Assembly (NCBI RefSeq): GCF_010998615.1
Contig: NZ_JAAEAH010000011.1
Coordinates: 62,001-126,000 of the forward strand
Direction of reading: 5' to 3'
DNA from: Myxococcus sp. CA023
GTDB lineage: Bacteria; Myxococcota; Myxococcia; Myxococcales; Myxococcaceae
DNA: 64,000 nt
Each line of letters opens with the position of its first letter. Positions within the stretch are counted from its first letter, which is position 1. The notes beneath the pieces were generated by a model. The model ran no database searches and had not been told where the DNA came from. It saw only the letters and a list, made by a program, of their open reading frames with translations. This document shows positions 28,738-39,476 of this stretch, one piece after another. The translations under genes and the position numbers were made by a program.

Positions 28738-31700
28738 ATGTCGGACACGCGCGCAGCGATGAGAGAATTCCGCTTTCTCGACGAGAAGCGGAAGCTGGGA
28801 AGCCTGTCTCCGGTGGAGGAGGCTCGCTGGAACGAGCTGCGCGCACAGCTGGGCGTGGATGACGCGCCAGCCGCGGACGCCGCCGCCTGGCAGCAGCAGG
28901 CCGCGCCCCAGGGCTACTACGCCGCTGACGGCCAGTGGTACCCCTACCCCGCTGGCTACGAGCAGCAGCCCCAGGGCTACTACGCCGCCGACGGCCAGTG
29001 GTACCCCTACCCCGCCGGCTACGAGCAGCAACCCCAGGGCTACTACGCCGCCGATGGCCAGTGGTACCCCTACCCCGCCGGCTACGACCCGAACCAGGGG
29101 TATGATCCGAACGCGCAGGCCTACGCGCAGCAGGGCTACGATCCGAACGCTCAGGCGTATGACCCGAACGCTCAGGCCTACGCACAGCAAGGCTACGATC
29201 CGAACGCTCAGGCCTACGCACAGCAGGGCTACGACCCGAACGCTCAGGCCTACGCACAGCAGGGCTACGACCCGAACGCGCAGGCTTACGCGCAGCAGGG
29301 TTACGACCCGAACGCTCAGGCCTACGCACAGCAAGGCTACGATCCGAACGCTCAGGCCTATGCGCAGCAAGGCTACGACCCGAACGCGCAGGCGTATGAC
29401 CCGAATGCGCAGGCTTACGCGCAGCAGGCGCATGACCCGAATGCGGGCTACGCCCAGGGCACGGCCGAAGCGTGGCAGGCGGATCCGCAGGCATATGCCG
29501 CGGAGTCCGTGCATCAGCAGTCCTACCCCACCGCTCCCGCACACCAGCCGGCGGTCGAGCCGGACAACCTCAGCCTTTCGGACGACATCGACATTCCCGC
29601 GCTGAGCGAGCCCGCGCCGTGGATGACGCCGGGCGCCGGTGGACAGGCTCAGAATGCACTGAGCGCTGAGCAGGAATCCGACATCGATGCGATGTCCGCC
29701 GGCGAGGAACCGGCCGCGGCGGATGACCCGTCTGCGTCGTTCGCGGACGTCACCGCGGACCTCCAGCAGGATGCGCAGCCTGTGTCCGAGGAGGCGCAGC
29801 CGGAAGCCCTGAGCGTTGCGGAGGATGACTTCTCCGAAGTGGGGTCGGACACCCCGGCGGTGGCCGCCAGCGCCGAACCCGAGACCTCCCTGGAGGCGTC
29901 GTTCGCCGACCTGTCGATGGAGGTCGAGTCGGCACCGGATGCGCCGATGGCGCCCACGGACGATGCCCTGGCCTCGATGGAAGTGGAGGTCCCCTCCTCC
30001 GAGGTCGAGTTGCTGGACGGCACCGCCGACAGCGAGCCTGTCCTGGCCCACGAGCAGTCTCCCGCCCCCATCGATGATGCGTGGGCCTCCGCGCCGCTCG
30101 CCGTCGAGACTGCGCACGTGGACGTCGCCGATGCGGGCGACATCATCGACGTTGCCGCCATGGCGGAGCCGGAGGCGGCCTCGCAGGCTGCGAATTCCGA
30201 AATCGCGCTCGATGCCTCCGACATGGTCGAAGCGTCGGCTGCGGACTCCGCGGATACGACGGATGCGTGGGACGCGGGTGCGACGACCGACGTGACGGCT
30301 GATGCCATTGCGACGGCCGACCACAGCGCGACGGATTTCATCGCGGACAGCGCGGGCGATACGTACGAGGCACAGCCCGCCGAGATTGCACTCGACACCG
30401 CGGATGAGGCTTCGGCCGAAGCCGAGCCCACCGAGATTGCGCTCGATGCAGCCGACGTGAGCGATGCGGCGGTTGAGCACGCCTCGGAGATGGCGTTCGA
30501 CGCGTCTGCCGGGACCGAGACGGGCGCCGACACCTCGCCCGCCGAAATCGCGCTCGACCCTTCCGATGTCGCCGTGGCGGAGACCTATCCCGAGACGACC
30601 CTCCTGGCGTCTGACGCCAGCGATGCCGCGACGGCGGAAGCCTACCCCGCGGCAGACTTCGCGACGGCGGAGGCCTATCCCACGACGGAGTTCGCGACGG
30701 AGGAGGCTTACCCCGCGACGGAGTTCGCGACGGCGGAGGCTTATCCCGAGGCGGCGCTGACTGCCTCCGAGGCAAGTGATACGACCGCAGCCGCTCCCGA
30801 GTTGGCGCTCTCGGCTTCGGATGTCATCGAAACGTCTGCTCCCGAGCCGGAGCTGGCGGCTGCGGATGCCAGCAGCGAAGTCGTCGCCGAGGCCTCCCCC
30901 TACGACAGCGCAGCAGCCTCGTTCGAGCCCTTCGCCGAGACTGCCTTCAGCGAAGGCGATGCAACCGCCGCTGGCGAGCCGTACACCGAAGCGGTGCTCG
31001 ACGCCGCAGAGGTCAGCGACACGGCTGTGAGCGAGCACGCTTTCGCGACGTCCGAGGCGAGCGAGTCGGCCACTGCCGAGGCGTATCCGGAAGTGGCGCT
31101 CGACACCGCCGATGTCAGTGATGCGGCCACGATGGAGTTGGACTCGGTGACGACCGCTGCCGAAGCCACCTTCGACACGGCGCTCGCATCCAGCGAATGG
31201 GGCAGCACGGACGCGGCCGAGGAGCTTGCCACAACGGCGCATGCGGCCTCCGACGTCAGCGAATTGGATGCCATCGAGACTGCTCCCGAGATGAGCGAGC
31301 CCGAAATCGCTCTCGATGCGTCCGACGTCGCCGAGTCCGCCCCGAATGATCCGGCCGCGGAGATTTCCCTGGAGGCCTCCGACGTCGCCGAGCCGCAGTC
31401 GGCTGAAATCGCCCTCGATGGCTCGGAGGTGAGCGAAGAGTCTCCCGCGCAGCAGGGAAGCGTCCCGACGCTGGAGCTCAACGCGGCCGAGGTGTCGTCC
31501 GACGAGCCCTCGCTCGATGTCATCGATGTCGAGTCCGCGCCCGGACACGCCGGGGACGAGGCATCGTTCCAGGCCGCTGACGCCGGGAGCGAGCAGCCCA
31601 CGCTCGAGGTTATCGAAGTCGGTACGGAGGCCACCGCTTCGGAAGTGGACATCCCGCCGGAAGCTGCGCCCTTCGCGTCGTCGGATGTCCCATCGCTCGA

Positions 31701-34700
31701 GCTCCGGCCGGTCCAGGTGGGTCCGGACCTCCACGCGGAAACGATCGAGGTGGTGGGAGTTCCGCCGCATTCGTCCGCGCGCACGCCTTCCGCCGAGGAG
31801 ATGTTCGACCTGAGCGGGAACCCCGAAGAGGCCGTGCCTCTCGCGGCGGCGAACGAGTTCCTGGCCCACGGACACTTCGCGCCGACCGATGAGCGCAGTG
31901 TGGCGATGGCGGAGGGTGACGCGGGCGCCATCGAGCTGCAGCCTGAATGGGCTTCCACTTCCGAGCAGCCCGCTGCGGAAGCGGCTCAGACGGAATGGGC
32001 CACTTCCGGTGAGCAGGCCGCTTCCAGCGATGCGTATGCAGGCTGGGAGGATCCTGTTTCGGAAACCGTCGAACTCCAGGCGGAGTGGGCGGAGCCTGTC
32101 ACCGCTTCCGAGTGGACGACCTCCGAGCAATCGGCGCCTGCCACGAGCCACGCGGCGTGGGCGGCTTCCGATGCAGGCACCACCTCCGAGGCTGGCCAGG
32201 CCGAGTGGACGCAATCCCCCACCGGAGCAGCGCCGGAGCCTCAGGCCGAGTGGGCCGACTCCACCACCGAGCTCCAGCCCGAATGGGTTGCGGCCGAAGA
32301 CGCGGCAGCCCCTGAAGCACAACCCGAGTGGGCCACCACCGCGGAGCAGGCGCCCACCGAGGCGCAGGCGCAGTGGACCGAGACCGCCGCGCAAGCCGCC
32401 CTCGGCAGCGAGCAGACGGAATGGGCTGCGAACACGCCCGAGGCGACCCAAGCCGACTGGGCTTCGTCCTCCACCGAGGCCGCGCCCGTCGAAATCCAAG
32501 CGGAGTGGGCTGAGCCGATCGCCGAGGACGGCCAGGCCCAGTGGGCCACGACTGAAGCGTCCCCGAGCGAGGGCTGGAACACGGCGCCGACTGAAGCAGC
32601 GCCCGTGGAAGTCCAGGCCGAGTGGGCCGAGTCTTCCGAGGCCGCGCCCACTGAGGCTCAGGCCGATGGGTCGGCCCCTACGCCCGACGCAGCGCCGGTG
32701 GAAGTGCAAGCCGAGTGGGCCGACCCCGCCCAGCAAGATGGAGCCGCTCTGACGGCTGAACCTGCGGCGACGGAGGCCCAGGCCGAATGGGCTGCGCCAG
32801 AAACCGCTGACGCCACTACGGATGCCCAGGCAGGTTGGACGACGCCGGGCGCCGACACGGCTCAGTCGGAATGGACTGCCTCTTCGGAAAACGGGTGGGC
32901 GACCGCCGAGGAAGTTCAGACCGAATGGACTGCGCCTGCGACCGAAACCGCCGCGCAGCACGAGTGGGCCACGACGCCTGCGGCTGAAGCAGCGCCAACC
33001 GACTGGGCCGCTCCCGCTACCGAAAACGCCGGGCAGCCCGAGTGGGCCACGCCTGCGACCGAAGCCGTGCCCGGCGAAGGTGCTCAGCCCGAGTGGGCTT
33101 CGCCTGCGACCGAGGAAGTCCAGGCCGAGTGGGCTACGCCTGCGGCCGAAGCCGCCGCATCGCCGGAGTGGGCTTCGCCTGCGACCGAGGAAGTCCAGGC
33201 CGAGTGGGCTACGCCTGCGGCCGAGGCCGCCGCATCGCCGGAGTGGGCTTCGCCTGCGACCGAGGGAGCCCAGTCCGAGTGGGCTACGCCCGCGACCGAG
33301 GCCGCCGCATCGTCGGAGTGGGCTTCGCCTGCGACCGAGGGAGCCCAGTCCGAGTGGGCTACGTCCGCGACCGAGGCCGCCGCATCGTCGGAGTGGGCTT
33401 CGCCTGCGGCTGAAGAGGTTCAGGGCGAGTGGGCCACTCCCGCTGCCGATGCCGCCGCCCCGTCGGAGTGGGCTTCGCCTGCGGCTGAAGAGGTTCAGGG
33501 CGAGTGGGCCACTCCCGCTGCCGATGCCGCCGCCCCGTCGGAATGGGCTTCGCCTGCGACGGAAGAGGCGCAAGGCGAGTGGGCGAATCCCGCTGCCGAT
33601 GAAGTTCAAGCCGAGTGGGTAACGCCCGCGGAAGGCGCTGCGCCGTCGTCGGAGTGGGCTTCGCCTGCGACCGAGGAAGTCCAGGCCGAGTGGGCGACGC
33701 CCGAGGAAGGCGCTGCACCAGCATCGGAGTGGGCTTCGCCCGCAACGGAGGAAGTCCAGGCTGAGTGGGCCACGCCTGCCACCGAAACCGCCGCACCGGC
33801 GTCGGAATGGGCTTCGCCCGCCACCGAGGAAGCCCAGTCCGAGTGGGCCACGCCTGCCACCGAAACCGCTGCCCAGCCTGAGTGGGCCTCGCCTGCGACC
33901 GAAGCCGCCCAGCCCGCCTGGGCTGCCCCCACCGAAGGCGCGCAGGCAGAGTGGGCCGCCCCCGAGGCAGAAGAAGTCCAGGCAGAGTGGGCCGCCGCTC
34001 CGGCGGAGGGCACTCAGCAGGAGTGGGCAACGCCCACGGAAGCCCCCCACGCGGAGTGGTCCACGCCCGCCACCGAGGAAGTCCAGGCCGAGTGGGCCGA
34101 CCCCATCGAGGAAGCCGCTCCGGCCACCGAATGGACCTCAACGAGCGCGCCTGCCGCCTCGCAGTGGGACACGCCCGCGGACAACGCCCCCGCGGCCTCG
34201 GGATGGTCCGCGACCAGCCACGACACCAGCGCGACCTGGGACGCCTCCGCCACCACCGAGTGGTCCTCGGAGCAGACGGCGAACTGGAACGAAGCGCCCG
34301 CTGAAGAGGTCTCCCTCGCGGACACGGCCACGCCTGCCTCCGCGGAGTGGAATGACGCCTCCGTGGACGTGGAGCCCGTCATGGAGGAGGCCGAGCCCAT
34401 CGAAGCGGCGTCCGCGTGGGAGGCGGAGCCCATCCTGGACAGCGCCCCTGTGACGTCGCAGTGGGCCGCCGCCAGCACGGACAGCCCCTTCGGCGCTCAG
34501 GCGCAGGACTTCACCGAGGCCACGCCCATCGAGGAAGAGGAAGTCTCGATGGATCTCGAGCAGGAGGTCTCCGAAATCGACGTCGAGGAAGAAGCCGTGG
34601 TGCCGCCGCCCGCCCCCATGGCCGCCATCCCCGTCGTCGCGTCGGCGCCCGCGCACTTCGCCCAGGCGGCCTCACTGGCCACCGCCGCGCAGGCGCAGCG

Positions 34701-35172
34701 CACCGCCGTCGTCATGCCGGCCGCGCCCGCCAACCACGTCGCCGTGGAGCGTGAGCCGCTCTTCGATGACACCGCCATCGTCGGAGGCACGGCCCTCACC
34801 TCCTTCGTGGAAGGCGAGCACCGCGTCATCATCCACACCGTCGAAGGCCAGGTGAAGCGCGGCACCATCCGCGACGCGGACCTGCTCGACGAGGTCATCT
34901 CCCTCGAGCAGCAGAGCGGCTTCGCCGCCGAGCAGATTCCGGGCAAGCGCGTGAAGGCCATCTTCTTCATGCTCGCCGCCGGTGCGCGTCAGCCGCAGGT
35001 GGAGGGACAGAAGATCCGGGTCACCTTCAACGACGGACGTCAGGTCGCGGGCTTCTCCCAGGACTTCCAGGGCAGCACGCCGGGCTTCTTCGTCATCCCC
35101 GCCGACCAGCGCACCAACACCGCGCGCATCTTCATCTACCGCTCCAGCGTGCAGGCGGTGGCCGAGGGCTGA
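28738..35172 (+). CDS. Giant repeat-rich protein with small conserved C-terminal domain
   Basis: This 2144-residue acidic protein has a short conserved N-terminal helix pair (REFRFLDEKRKLGSLSPVEEARW). Then come three 21-residue repeats rich in Tyr/Trp (QGYYAADGQWYPYPAGYEQQ), eight GYDPNAQAYAQQ repeats, a long Ala/Glu/Asp/Ser region with recurring EIALDASDV-type units (about 310-1060), and a region of tryptophan-punctuated repeats (EWASPATEEVQAEWATPAAE, about 1065-1850). The last 130 residues are compact beta-type sequence (VEGEHRVIIHTVEGQVKRGT, VRVTF-like IRVTFNDGRQVAGF, PGFFVIPAD). There is no signal peptide or membrane helix, so it is probably cytoplasmic. The C-terminal domain may belong to a myxobacterial family (possibly DUF6982), but I am not sure. 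Function unknown; a scaffold or localisation protein is a guess. Confidence 0.85.
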   Translation: MSDTRAAMREFRFLDEKRKLGSLSPVEEARWNELRAQLGVDDAPAADAAAWQQQAAPQGYYAADGQWYPYPAGYEQQPQGYYAADGQWYPYPAGYEQQPQGYYAADGQWYPYPAGYDPNQGYDPNAQAYAQQGYDPNAQAYDPNAQAYAQQGYDPNAQAYAQQGYDPNAQAYAQQGYDPNAQAYAQQGYDPNAQAYAQQGYDPNAQAYAQQGYDPNAQAYDPNAQAYAQQAHDPNAGYAQGTAEAWQADPQAYAAESVHQQSYPTAPAHQPAVEPDNLSLSDDIDIPALSEPAPWMTPGAGGQAQNALSAEQESDIDAMSAGEEPAAADDPSASFADVTADLQQDAQPVSEEAQPEALSVAEDDFSEVGSDTPAVAASAEPETSLEASFADLSMEVESAPDAPMAPTDDALASMEVEVPSSEVELLDGTADSEPVLAHEQSPAPIDDAWASAPLAVETAHVDVADAGDIIDVAAMAEPEAASQAANSEIALDASDMVEASAADSADTTDAWDAGATTDVTADAIATADHSATDFIADSAGDTYEAQPAEIALDTADEASAEAEPTEIALDAADVSDAAVEHASEMAFDASAGTETGADTSPAEIALDPSDVAVAETYPETTLLASDASDAATAEAYPAADFATAEAYPTTEFATEEAYPATEFATAEAYPEAALTASEASDTTAAAPELALSASDVIETSAPEPELAAADASSEVVAEASPYDSAAASFEPFAETAFSEGDATAAGEPYTEAVLDAAEVSDTAVSEHAFATSEASESATAEAYPEVALDTADVSDAATMELDSVTTAAEATFDTALASSEWGSTDAAEELATTAHAASDVSELDAIETAPEMSEPEIALDASDVAESAPNDPAAEISLEASDVAEPQSAEIALDGSEVSEESPAQQGSVPTLELNAAEVSSDEPSLDVIDVESAPGHAGDEASFQAADAGSEQPTLEVIEVGTEATASEVDIPPEAAPFASSDVPSLELRPVQVGPDLHAETIEVVGVPPHSSARTPSAEEMFDLSGNPEEAVPLAAANEFLAHGHFAPTDERSVAMAEGDAGAIELQPEWASTSEQPAAEAAQTEWATSGEQAASSDAYAGWEDPVSETVELQAEWAEPVTASEWTTSEQSAPATSHAAWAASDAGTTSEAGQAEWTQSPTGAAPEPQAEWADSTTELQPEWVAAEDAAAPEAQPEWATTAEQAPTEAQAQWTETAAQAALGSEQTEWAANTPEATQADWASSSTEAAPVEIQAEWAEPIAEDGQAQWATTEASPSEGWNTAPTEAAPVEVQAEWAESSEAAPTEAQADGSAPTPDAAPVEVQAEWADPAQQDGAALTAEPAATEAQAEWAAPETADATTDAQAGWTTPGADTAQSEWTASSENGWATAEEVQTEWTAPATETAAQHEWATTPAAEAAPTDWAAPATENAGQPEWATPATEAVPGEGAQPEWASPATEEVQAEWATPAAEAAASPEWASPATEEVQAEWATPAAEAAASPEWASPATEGAQSEWATPATEAAASSEWASPATEGAQSEWATSATEAAASSEWASPAAEEVQGEWATPAADAAAPSEWASPAAEEVQGEWATPAADAAAPSEWASPATEEAQGEWANPAADEVQAEWVTPAEGAAPSSEWASPATEEVQAEWATPEEGAAPASEWASPATEEVQAEWATPATETAAPASEWASPATEEAQSEWATPATETAAQPEWASPATEAAQPAWAAPTEGAQAEWAAPEAEEVQAEWAAAPAEGTQQEWATPTEAPHAEWSTPATEEVQAEWADPIEEAAPATEWTSTSAPAASQWDTPADNAPAASGWSATSHDTSATWDASATTEWSSEQTANWNEAPAEEVSLADTATPASAEWNDASVDVEPVMEEAEPIEAASAWEAEPILDSAPVTSQWAAASTDSPFGAQAQDFTEATPIEEEEVSMDLEQEVSEIDVEEEAVVPPPAPMAAIPVVASAPAHFAQAASLATAAQAQRTAVVMPAAPANHVAVEREPLFDDTAIVGGTALTSFVEGEHRVIIHTVEGQVKRGTIRDADLLDEVISLEQQSGFAAEQIPGKRVKAIFFMLAAGARQPQVEGQKIRVTFNDGRQVAGFSQDFQGSTPGFFVIPADQRTNTARIFIYRSSVQAVAEG
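28909..29097 (+). repeat. 63-bp tandem repeat, three copies
   Basis: Units start at 28909, 28972 and 29035 and encode QGYYAADGQWYPYPAGYEQQ plus Pro; the third diverges at its end into the next repeat class. DNA identity between units is very high, differing only at a few third positions, which points to recent expansion. Confidence 0.9.
29080..29427 (+). repeat. 36-bp tandem repeat encoding GYDPNAQAYAQQ, eight units
   Basis: After a truncated GYDPNQ, eight units follow. Six are 36 bp (12 residues) and two are 57 bp, carrying an extra YDPNAQA heptad. Third-base differences (aacgct/aacgcg) show some age, but units are otherwise near identical. Confidence 0.9.
33091..33615 (+). repeat. 75-bp tandem repeat, seven exact-period units
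   Basis: Units begin at 33091, 33166, 33241, 33316, 33391, 33466 and 33541, each opening with GAGTGGGCTTCGCCTGCG or a one-base variant. Each encodes a 25-residue unit with two EWA motifs. The following units (33652, 33727, 33805) drift in length. This is protein-coding repeat DNA, not a CRISPR array. Confidence 0.92.
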
Positions 35173-35223
35173 GCGGGCGCGTCCCCGAAGAACGGGCGGG
35201 GCCGCCGTGCCCCGCAAATGAAA

Positions 35224-35254
35224 GAGGGGCCCCCACCACCGTGGGAGGCCCCTC
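35224..35254. terminator. Bidirectional stem-loop terminator
   Basis: The stem GAGGGGCC / GGCCCCTC continues into CCCAC / GTGGG with a one-base bulge and a four-base loop. It sits between the ends of the convergent repeat-protein gene and yceI-like gene. On the minus strand it is followed by TTTCATTT, a weak T-rich tract, so it best fits termination of the yceI-like message. Confidence 0.7.
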
Positions 35255-35278
35255 CGTCATTTCAGAAGAAGCGAAGGC

Positions 35279-35893
35279 TTACTTCTTGTCTGTCGCGGCG
35301 GCGTCGGCCTGCTTCACCAGCGACAGCTCCAGGTTCACGGTGACTTCCTCACCCACCGCGACGCCGCCCGCTTCCAGCGCCTGGTTGTAGGCCAGGCCGA
35401 AGTCCTTGCGGTTCAGCTTGGTGGTCGCCGTCACGCCCGTGCGGGTGTTGCCCCAGGGGTCCTTGGACTCCTTCGACGGGCCCGTGACGTCCAGGACGAC
35501 CGGCTTGGTGACGCCGTGCATGGTCAGGTCACCGGTGACCTTCAGCTTGCCCTGGCCCGCCTTCTGGACCTTGGTGGACTTGAAGGTGATCTCCGGGAAC
35601 TTGGCCGTGTCGAAGAAGTCAGGGGCCCGCAGGTGCTCGTCGCGCTTGGCGTTGCCGGTGTTGACGGTGGACGCGTCCAGCACGGCCTCGACCTTGGACT
35701 TGGTGACGTCCTTGTCATCCAGGTTCACCGTGCCGCTCTTCACGTTGAACGAGCCGGTGACGTTCGACACCATCATGTGACGGACGGAAAAGCCGGCGCT
35801 GGAGTGCGAGTCATCCACCTTCCAGGTGGAGGCCAGCGCGATGGACGGGAGGGCGAAAAACAGGGCAACGGCGCTCTTCATGGACGTCTTCAT
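35279..35893 (-). CDS. YceI family periplasmic protein
   Basis: The 204-residue protein has a signal peptide (1-21, cleavage at SIALA-S) and the YceI lipocalin-like barrel with its signature features: WKVDDSHSSAGFSVRHM at the start, RDEHLRAPDFFDTAKFPEITF, and LTMHGVTKPVVLDV. YceI proteins bind isoprenoid-type lipids and appear in stress responses. The gene follows the dioxygenase gene by 31 bases on the same strand and ends near a strong hairpin. Confidence 0.93.
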   Translation of the reverse strand: MKTSMKSAVALFFALPSIALASTWKVDDSHSSAGFSVRHMMVSNVTGSFNVKSGTVNLDDKDVTKSKVEAVLDASTVNTGNAKRDEHLRAPDFFDTAKFPEITFKSTKVQKAGQGKLKVTGDLTMHGVTKPVVLDVTGPSKESKDPWGNTRTGVTATTKLNRKDFGLAYNQALEAGGVAVGEEVTVNLELSLVKQADAAATDKK

Positions 35894-35924
35894 AAGAAGT
35901 GTGCTCCTTGGGGATACAGCGAAG

Positions 35925-36800
35925 TCAGGCGCGCAGCGCGAAGCTGCGCATGGACAAGGTTCCGTGATGGAAGCCCTCGAATACGGGGGTGAGACGGTCC
36001 TCGGGGAGGGCAGCTCCGAGGACGAAATAGAGCGGCATCAAATGTTCGGCCCTTGGATGCGCGAGCCGCGCGTTCGGTGCATCCAACCATGATTGAAGAC
36101 CGGTGAAGTCTCGCGCCTCCAGCTTCTGCGCAATCCACGCATCGAAGGCCGCGGCCCACGGCTCGACGGACGCCGCCTTCTCATGGAAATTCAGCCGGCG
36201 CAGGTTGTGGACGATGCCGCCGCTGCCCATCAACAGCACGCCCTGCGCGCGCAGCGGCCGGAGGAGTTCGCCCATCCGCGCGATGTCCGCGGCGCTCGCG
36301 CCCAGCGGCATGGAGACCTGGACGACGGGGAGCTTCGCCTCCGGGAAGGCATGCAGCAGCGGCACCCACGCGCCGTGGTCCCAGCCGCGCTCCGCGTCAG
36401 CCACGGTGGGCAACCCGCCCGCCTTCAGCCGGGCGACCACGTCCTCGGCCAGGGACGGCGCACCCGGCGCGCCATAGCGCAGGCGGTAGAGCGGCTCGGG
36501 AAAGCCATAGAAGTCATGGATGAGGGACGGCTGCGCGCTGGCGGTGACGCGAATCTCACCGGGCGTCTCCCAATGGGCGGACACCACCACCAGGGCCCGC
36601 GCCTGGGCCTCGCCGCCGAAGCGCCGCAGTGCCTGCGGGTAGGCATCCGCGTCCAGGGCCACCATCGGTGAGCCGTGAGAGATGAACGCCGCGGGGGCCA
36701 CGGCCTGGCCGCCGCCAGGGCCACCCGCCCCCAGCACGCCCGCCACCCCGGCCGCCGCCACGCCTTGAAGCACCACGCGTCTGTCGAGTTCGTCGCCCAT
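35925..36800 (-). CDS. DODA-type extradiol ring-cleavage dioxygenase
   Basis: The 291-residue protein is a class III extradiol dioxygenase of the 4,5-DOPA dioxygenase (YgiD) family. Metal or catalytic histidines are in FISHGSP, VVSAHWET, GWDHGAW and SGGIVHNLR, and HLMPLYFVLGA marks the C-terminal region. The N-terminus has a twin-arginine-like start (DRRVVLQG followed by Ala/Gly-rich hydrophobic residues to about 35), so it may be exported by Tat, which is unusual for this family. It heads a likely two-gene unit with the YceI-type gene and is divergent from a V4R-type sigma-54 activator that may control it. Confidence 0.88.
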   Translation of the reverse strand: MGDELDRRVVLQGVAAAGVAGVLGAGGPGGGQAVAPAAFISHGSPMVALDADAYPQALRRFGGEAQARALVVVSAHWETPGEIRVTASAQPSLIHDFYGFPEPLYRLRYGAPGAPSLAEDVVARLKAGGLPTVADAERGWDHGAWVPLLHAFPEAKLPVVQVSMPLGASAADIARMGELLRPLRAQGVLLMGSGGIVHNLRRLNFHEKAASVEPWAAAFDAWIAQKLEARDFTGLQSWLDAPNARLAHPRAEHLMPLYFVLGAALPEDRLTPVFEGFHHGTLSMRSFALRA

Positions 36801-36942
36801 GACGGCCGCCTTCTAATGCAACCGGAAGACCACGACACCCAAAACTCCAACCTATTGGATTTGCTCCGCTCCCTAAACCTTCCGTGCAACAGGACTCTCA
36901 AAACGATAGAGACTCAACTCATTCTGGAAGGAGTCGTACAGC

Positions 36943-38580
<1,638 letters not shown>

Positions 38581-38598
38581 GTCGCGAAGGGCCCGGCG

Positions 38599-39327
38599 TC
38601 AGTTGAGGTACTGGTCCCGGTCCGGCCGGTCCTGCCGCACCACCTGCAGGTGCTTGGAGCGGCCCTTCAACTGGCGCTGCAGCCGCCAGTGCTGCAGGTG
38701 CAGCCACAGCTTGCGCGGGCTGGCCCCGCGCACGTAGGCGAACGCCATGCAGAGGCCCAGCAGGTCCGGCACCTGCGTCTGCCAGCCACTGGTGACGGCC
38801 GACAGGACGACGAAGCCCGCACCGATGCCCGCCAGCGCGTTGCCCGACAGCGGCAGGCCCCAGAAGTTCGTCTGCCCCCGGCCAATGGAGAGTCCGTAGG
38901 ACACCCACAGCACCGACGTCATGACGTTGCCGCCCGCGTACGCCTGCACCGTCGCGCCGGGCACCAGCATGGCCAGCAGCGAGGTGATGAGGCCCGCACT
39001 CACCGCGATGCCCAGCGCCACCATCAACAGGCGCCTGCTGCCCCAGATGGACTCCAGGTAGCCGCCAATGGACCAGGTGATGATGGCGCCGAAGATGATG
39101 CCGATGGGGCTGGACTCGATGAAGGCATACGTCAGCGGCTGCCACAGGAAGAGCTTGCCGAACACCAGGTCCGGGAACAGCAGCAGCAAGCCACCCGACT
39201 GCGACTTCGTGAGGTGGAACATCACGGAGCCAGCCACCAGCGCCACCGCCAACTTGGACGCCGTGGTCTCCAGGCCGGGCAGTCCCATGCCGCCGCCCCC
39301 GCCTCCGAAGCTCCTCATCGGTCGCAT
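38599..39327 (-). CDS. Rhomboid-family membrane protein, probably catalytically inactive
   Basis: The 242-residue protein has about six hydrophobic segments and rhomboid-like landmarks: WQPLTYAFIESSPIGIIFGAIITW followed by GGYLESIWGSRRLL. The rhomboid GxSG serine motif is replaced by the region AGGNVMTSVLWVSYGL, and the usual late catalytic histidine is not visible, so protease activity is doubtful. The N-terminus is Gly-rich and the C-terminus is a 45-residue basic cytoplasmic tail. Rhomboid pseudoproteases often guide or retain membrane clients. It converges on the V4R-activator gene. Confidence 0.72.
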   Translation of the reverse strand: MRPMRSFGGGGGGMGLPGLETTASKLAVALVAGSVMFHLTKSQSGGLLLLFPDLVFGKLFLWQPLTYAFIESSPIGIIFGAIITWSIGGYLESIWGSRRLLMVALGIAVSAGLITSLLAMLVPGATVQAYAGGNVMTSVLWVSYGLSIGRGQTNFWGLPLSGNALAGIGAGFVVLSAVTSGWQTQVPDLLGLCMAFAYVRGASPRKLWLHLQHWRLQRQLKGRSKHLQVVRQDRPDRDQYLN

Positions 39328-39405
39328 TCAGTACACCATCCTCTCGTTGCTCAGAGCCGTCCAAAGGTGGTGGAACACCGCTCGCTTCGCAACCCCAAAT
39401 GACGA

Positions 39406-39440
39406 AGGGCGCCCATCCCCGACACCGGGGAAAGCGCCCT
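39406..39440. terminator. Two-stem hairpin, likely terminator of the 65-residue gene
   Basis: Outer stem AGGGCGC / GCGCCCT and inner stem CCCCG / CGGGG form a bulged hairpin at 39406-39440, just past the end of the minus-strand gene at 39477. The T-rich tract expected after it is short (TTCGTCATTTG on the minus strand). Confidence 0.55.
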
Positions 39441-39476
39441 CGAACACTCACGCTTCGTCAACGGCCTCGCGGCCAA

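Noticed and set aside
33091-33615. Regular 75-bp repeats, considered as a CRISPR array
   Set aside because: There are no variable spacers and no cas genes, and the repeats are an in-frame coding array.
28684-34050. A 1788-codon open frame on the minus strand opposite the giant repeat protein
   Set aside because: It is rich in Arg/Gly/Leu with no ribosome-binding site and mirrors the plus-strand repeats. In DNA this GC-rich and repetitive, antisense frames stay open. The plus-strand gene explains the codon bias.
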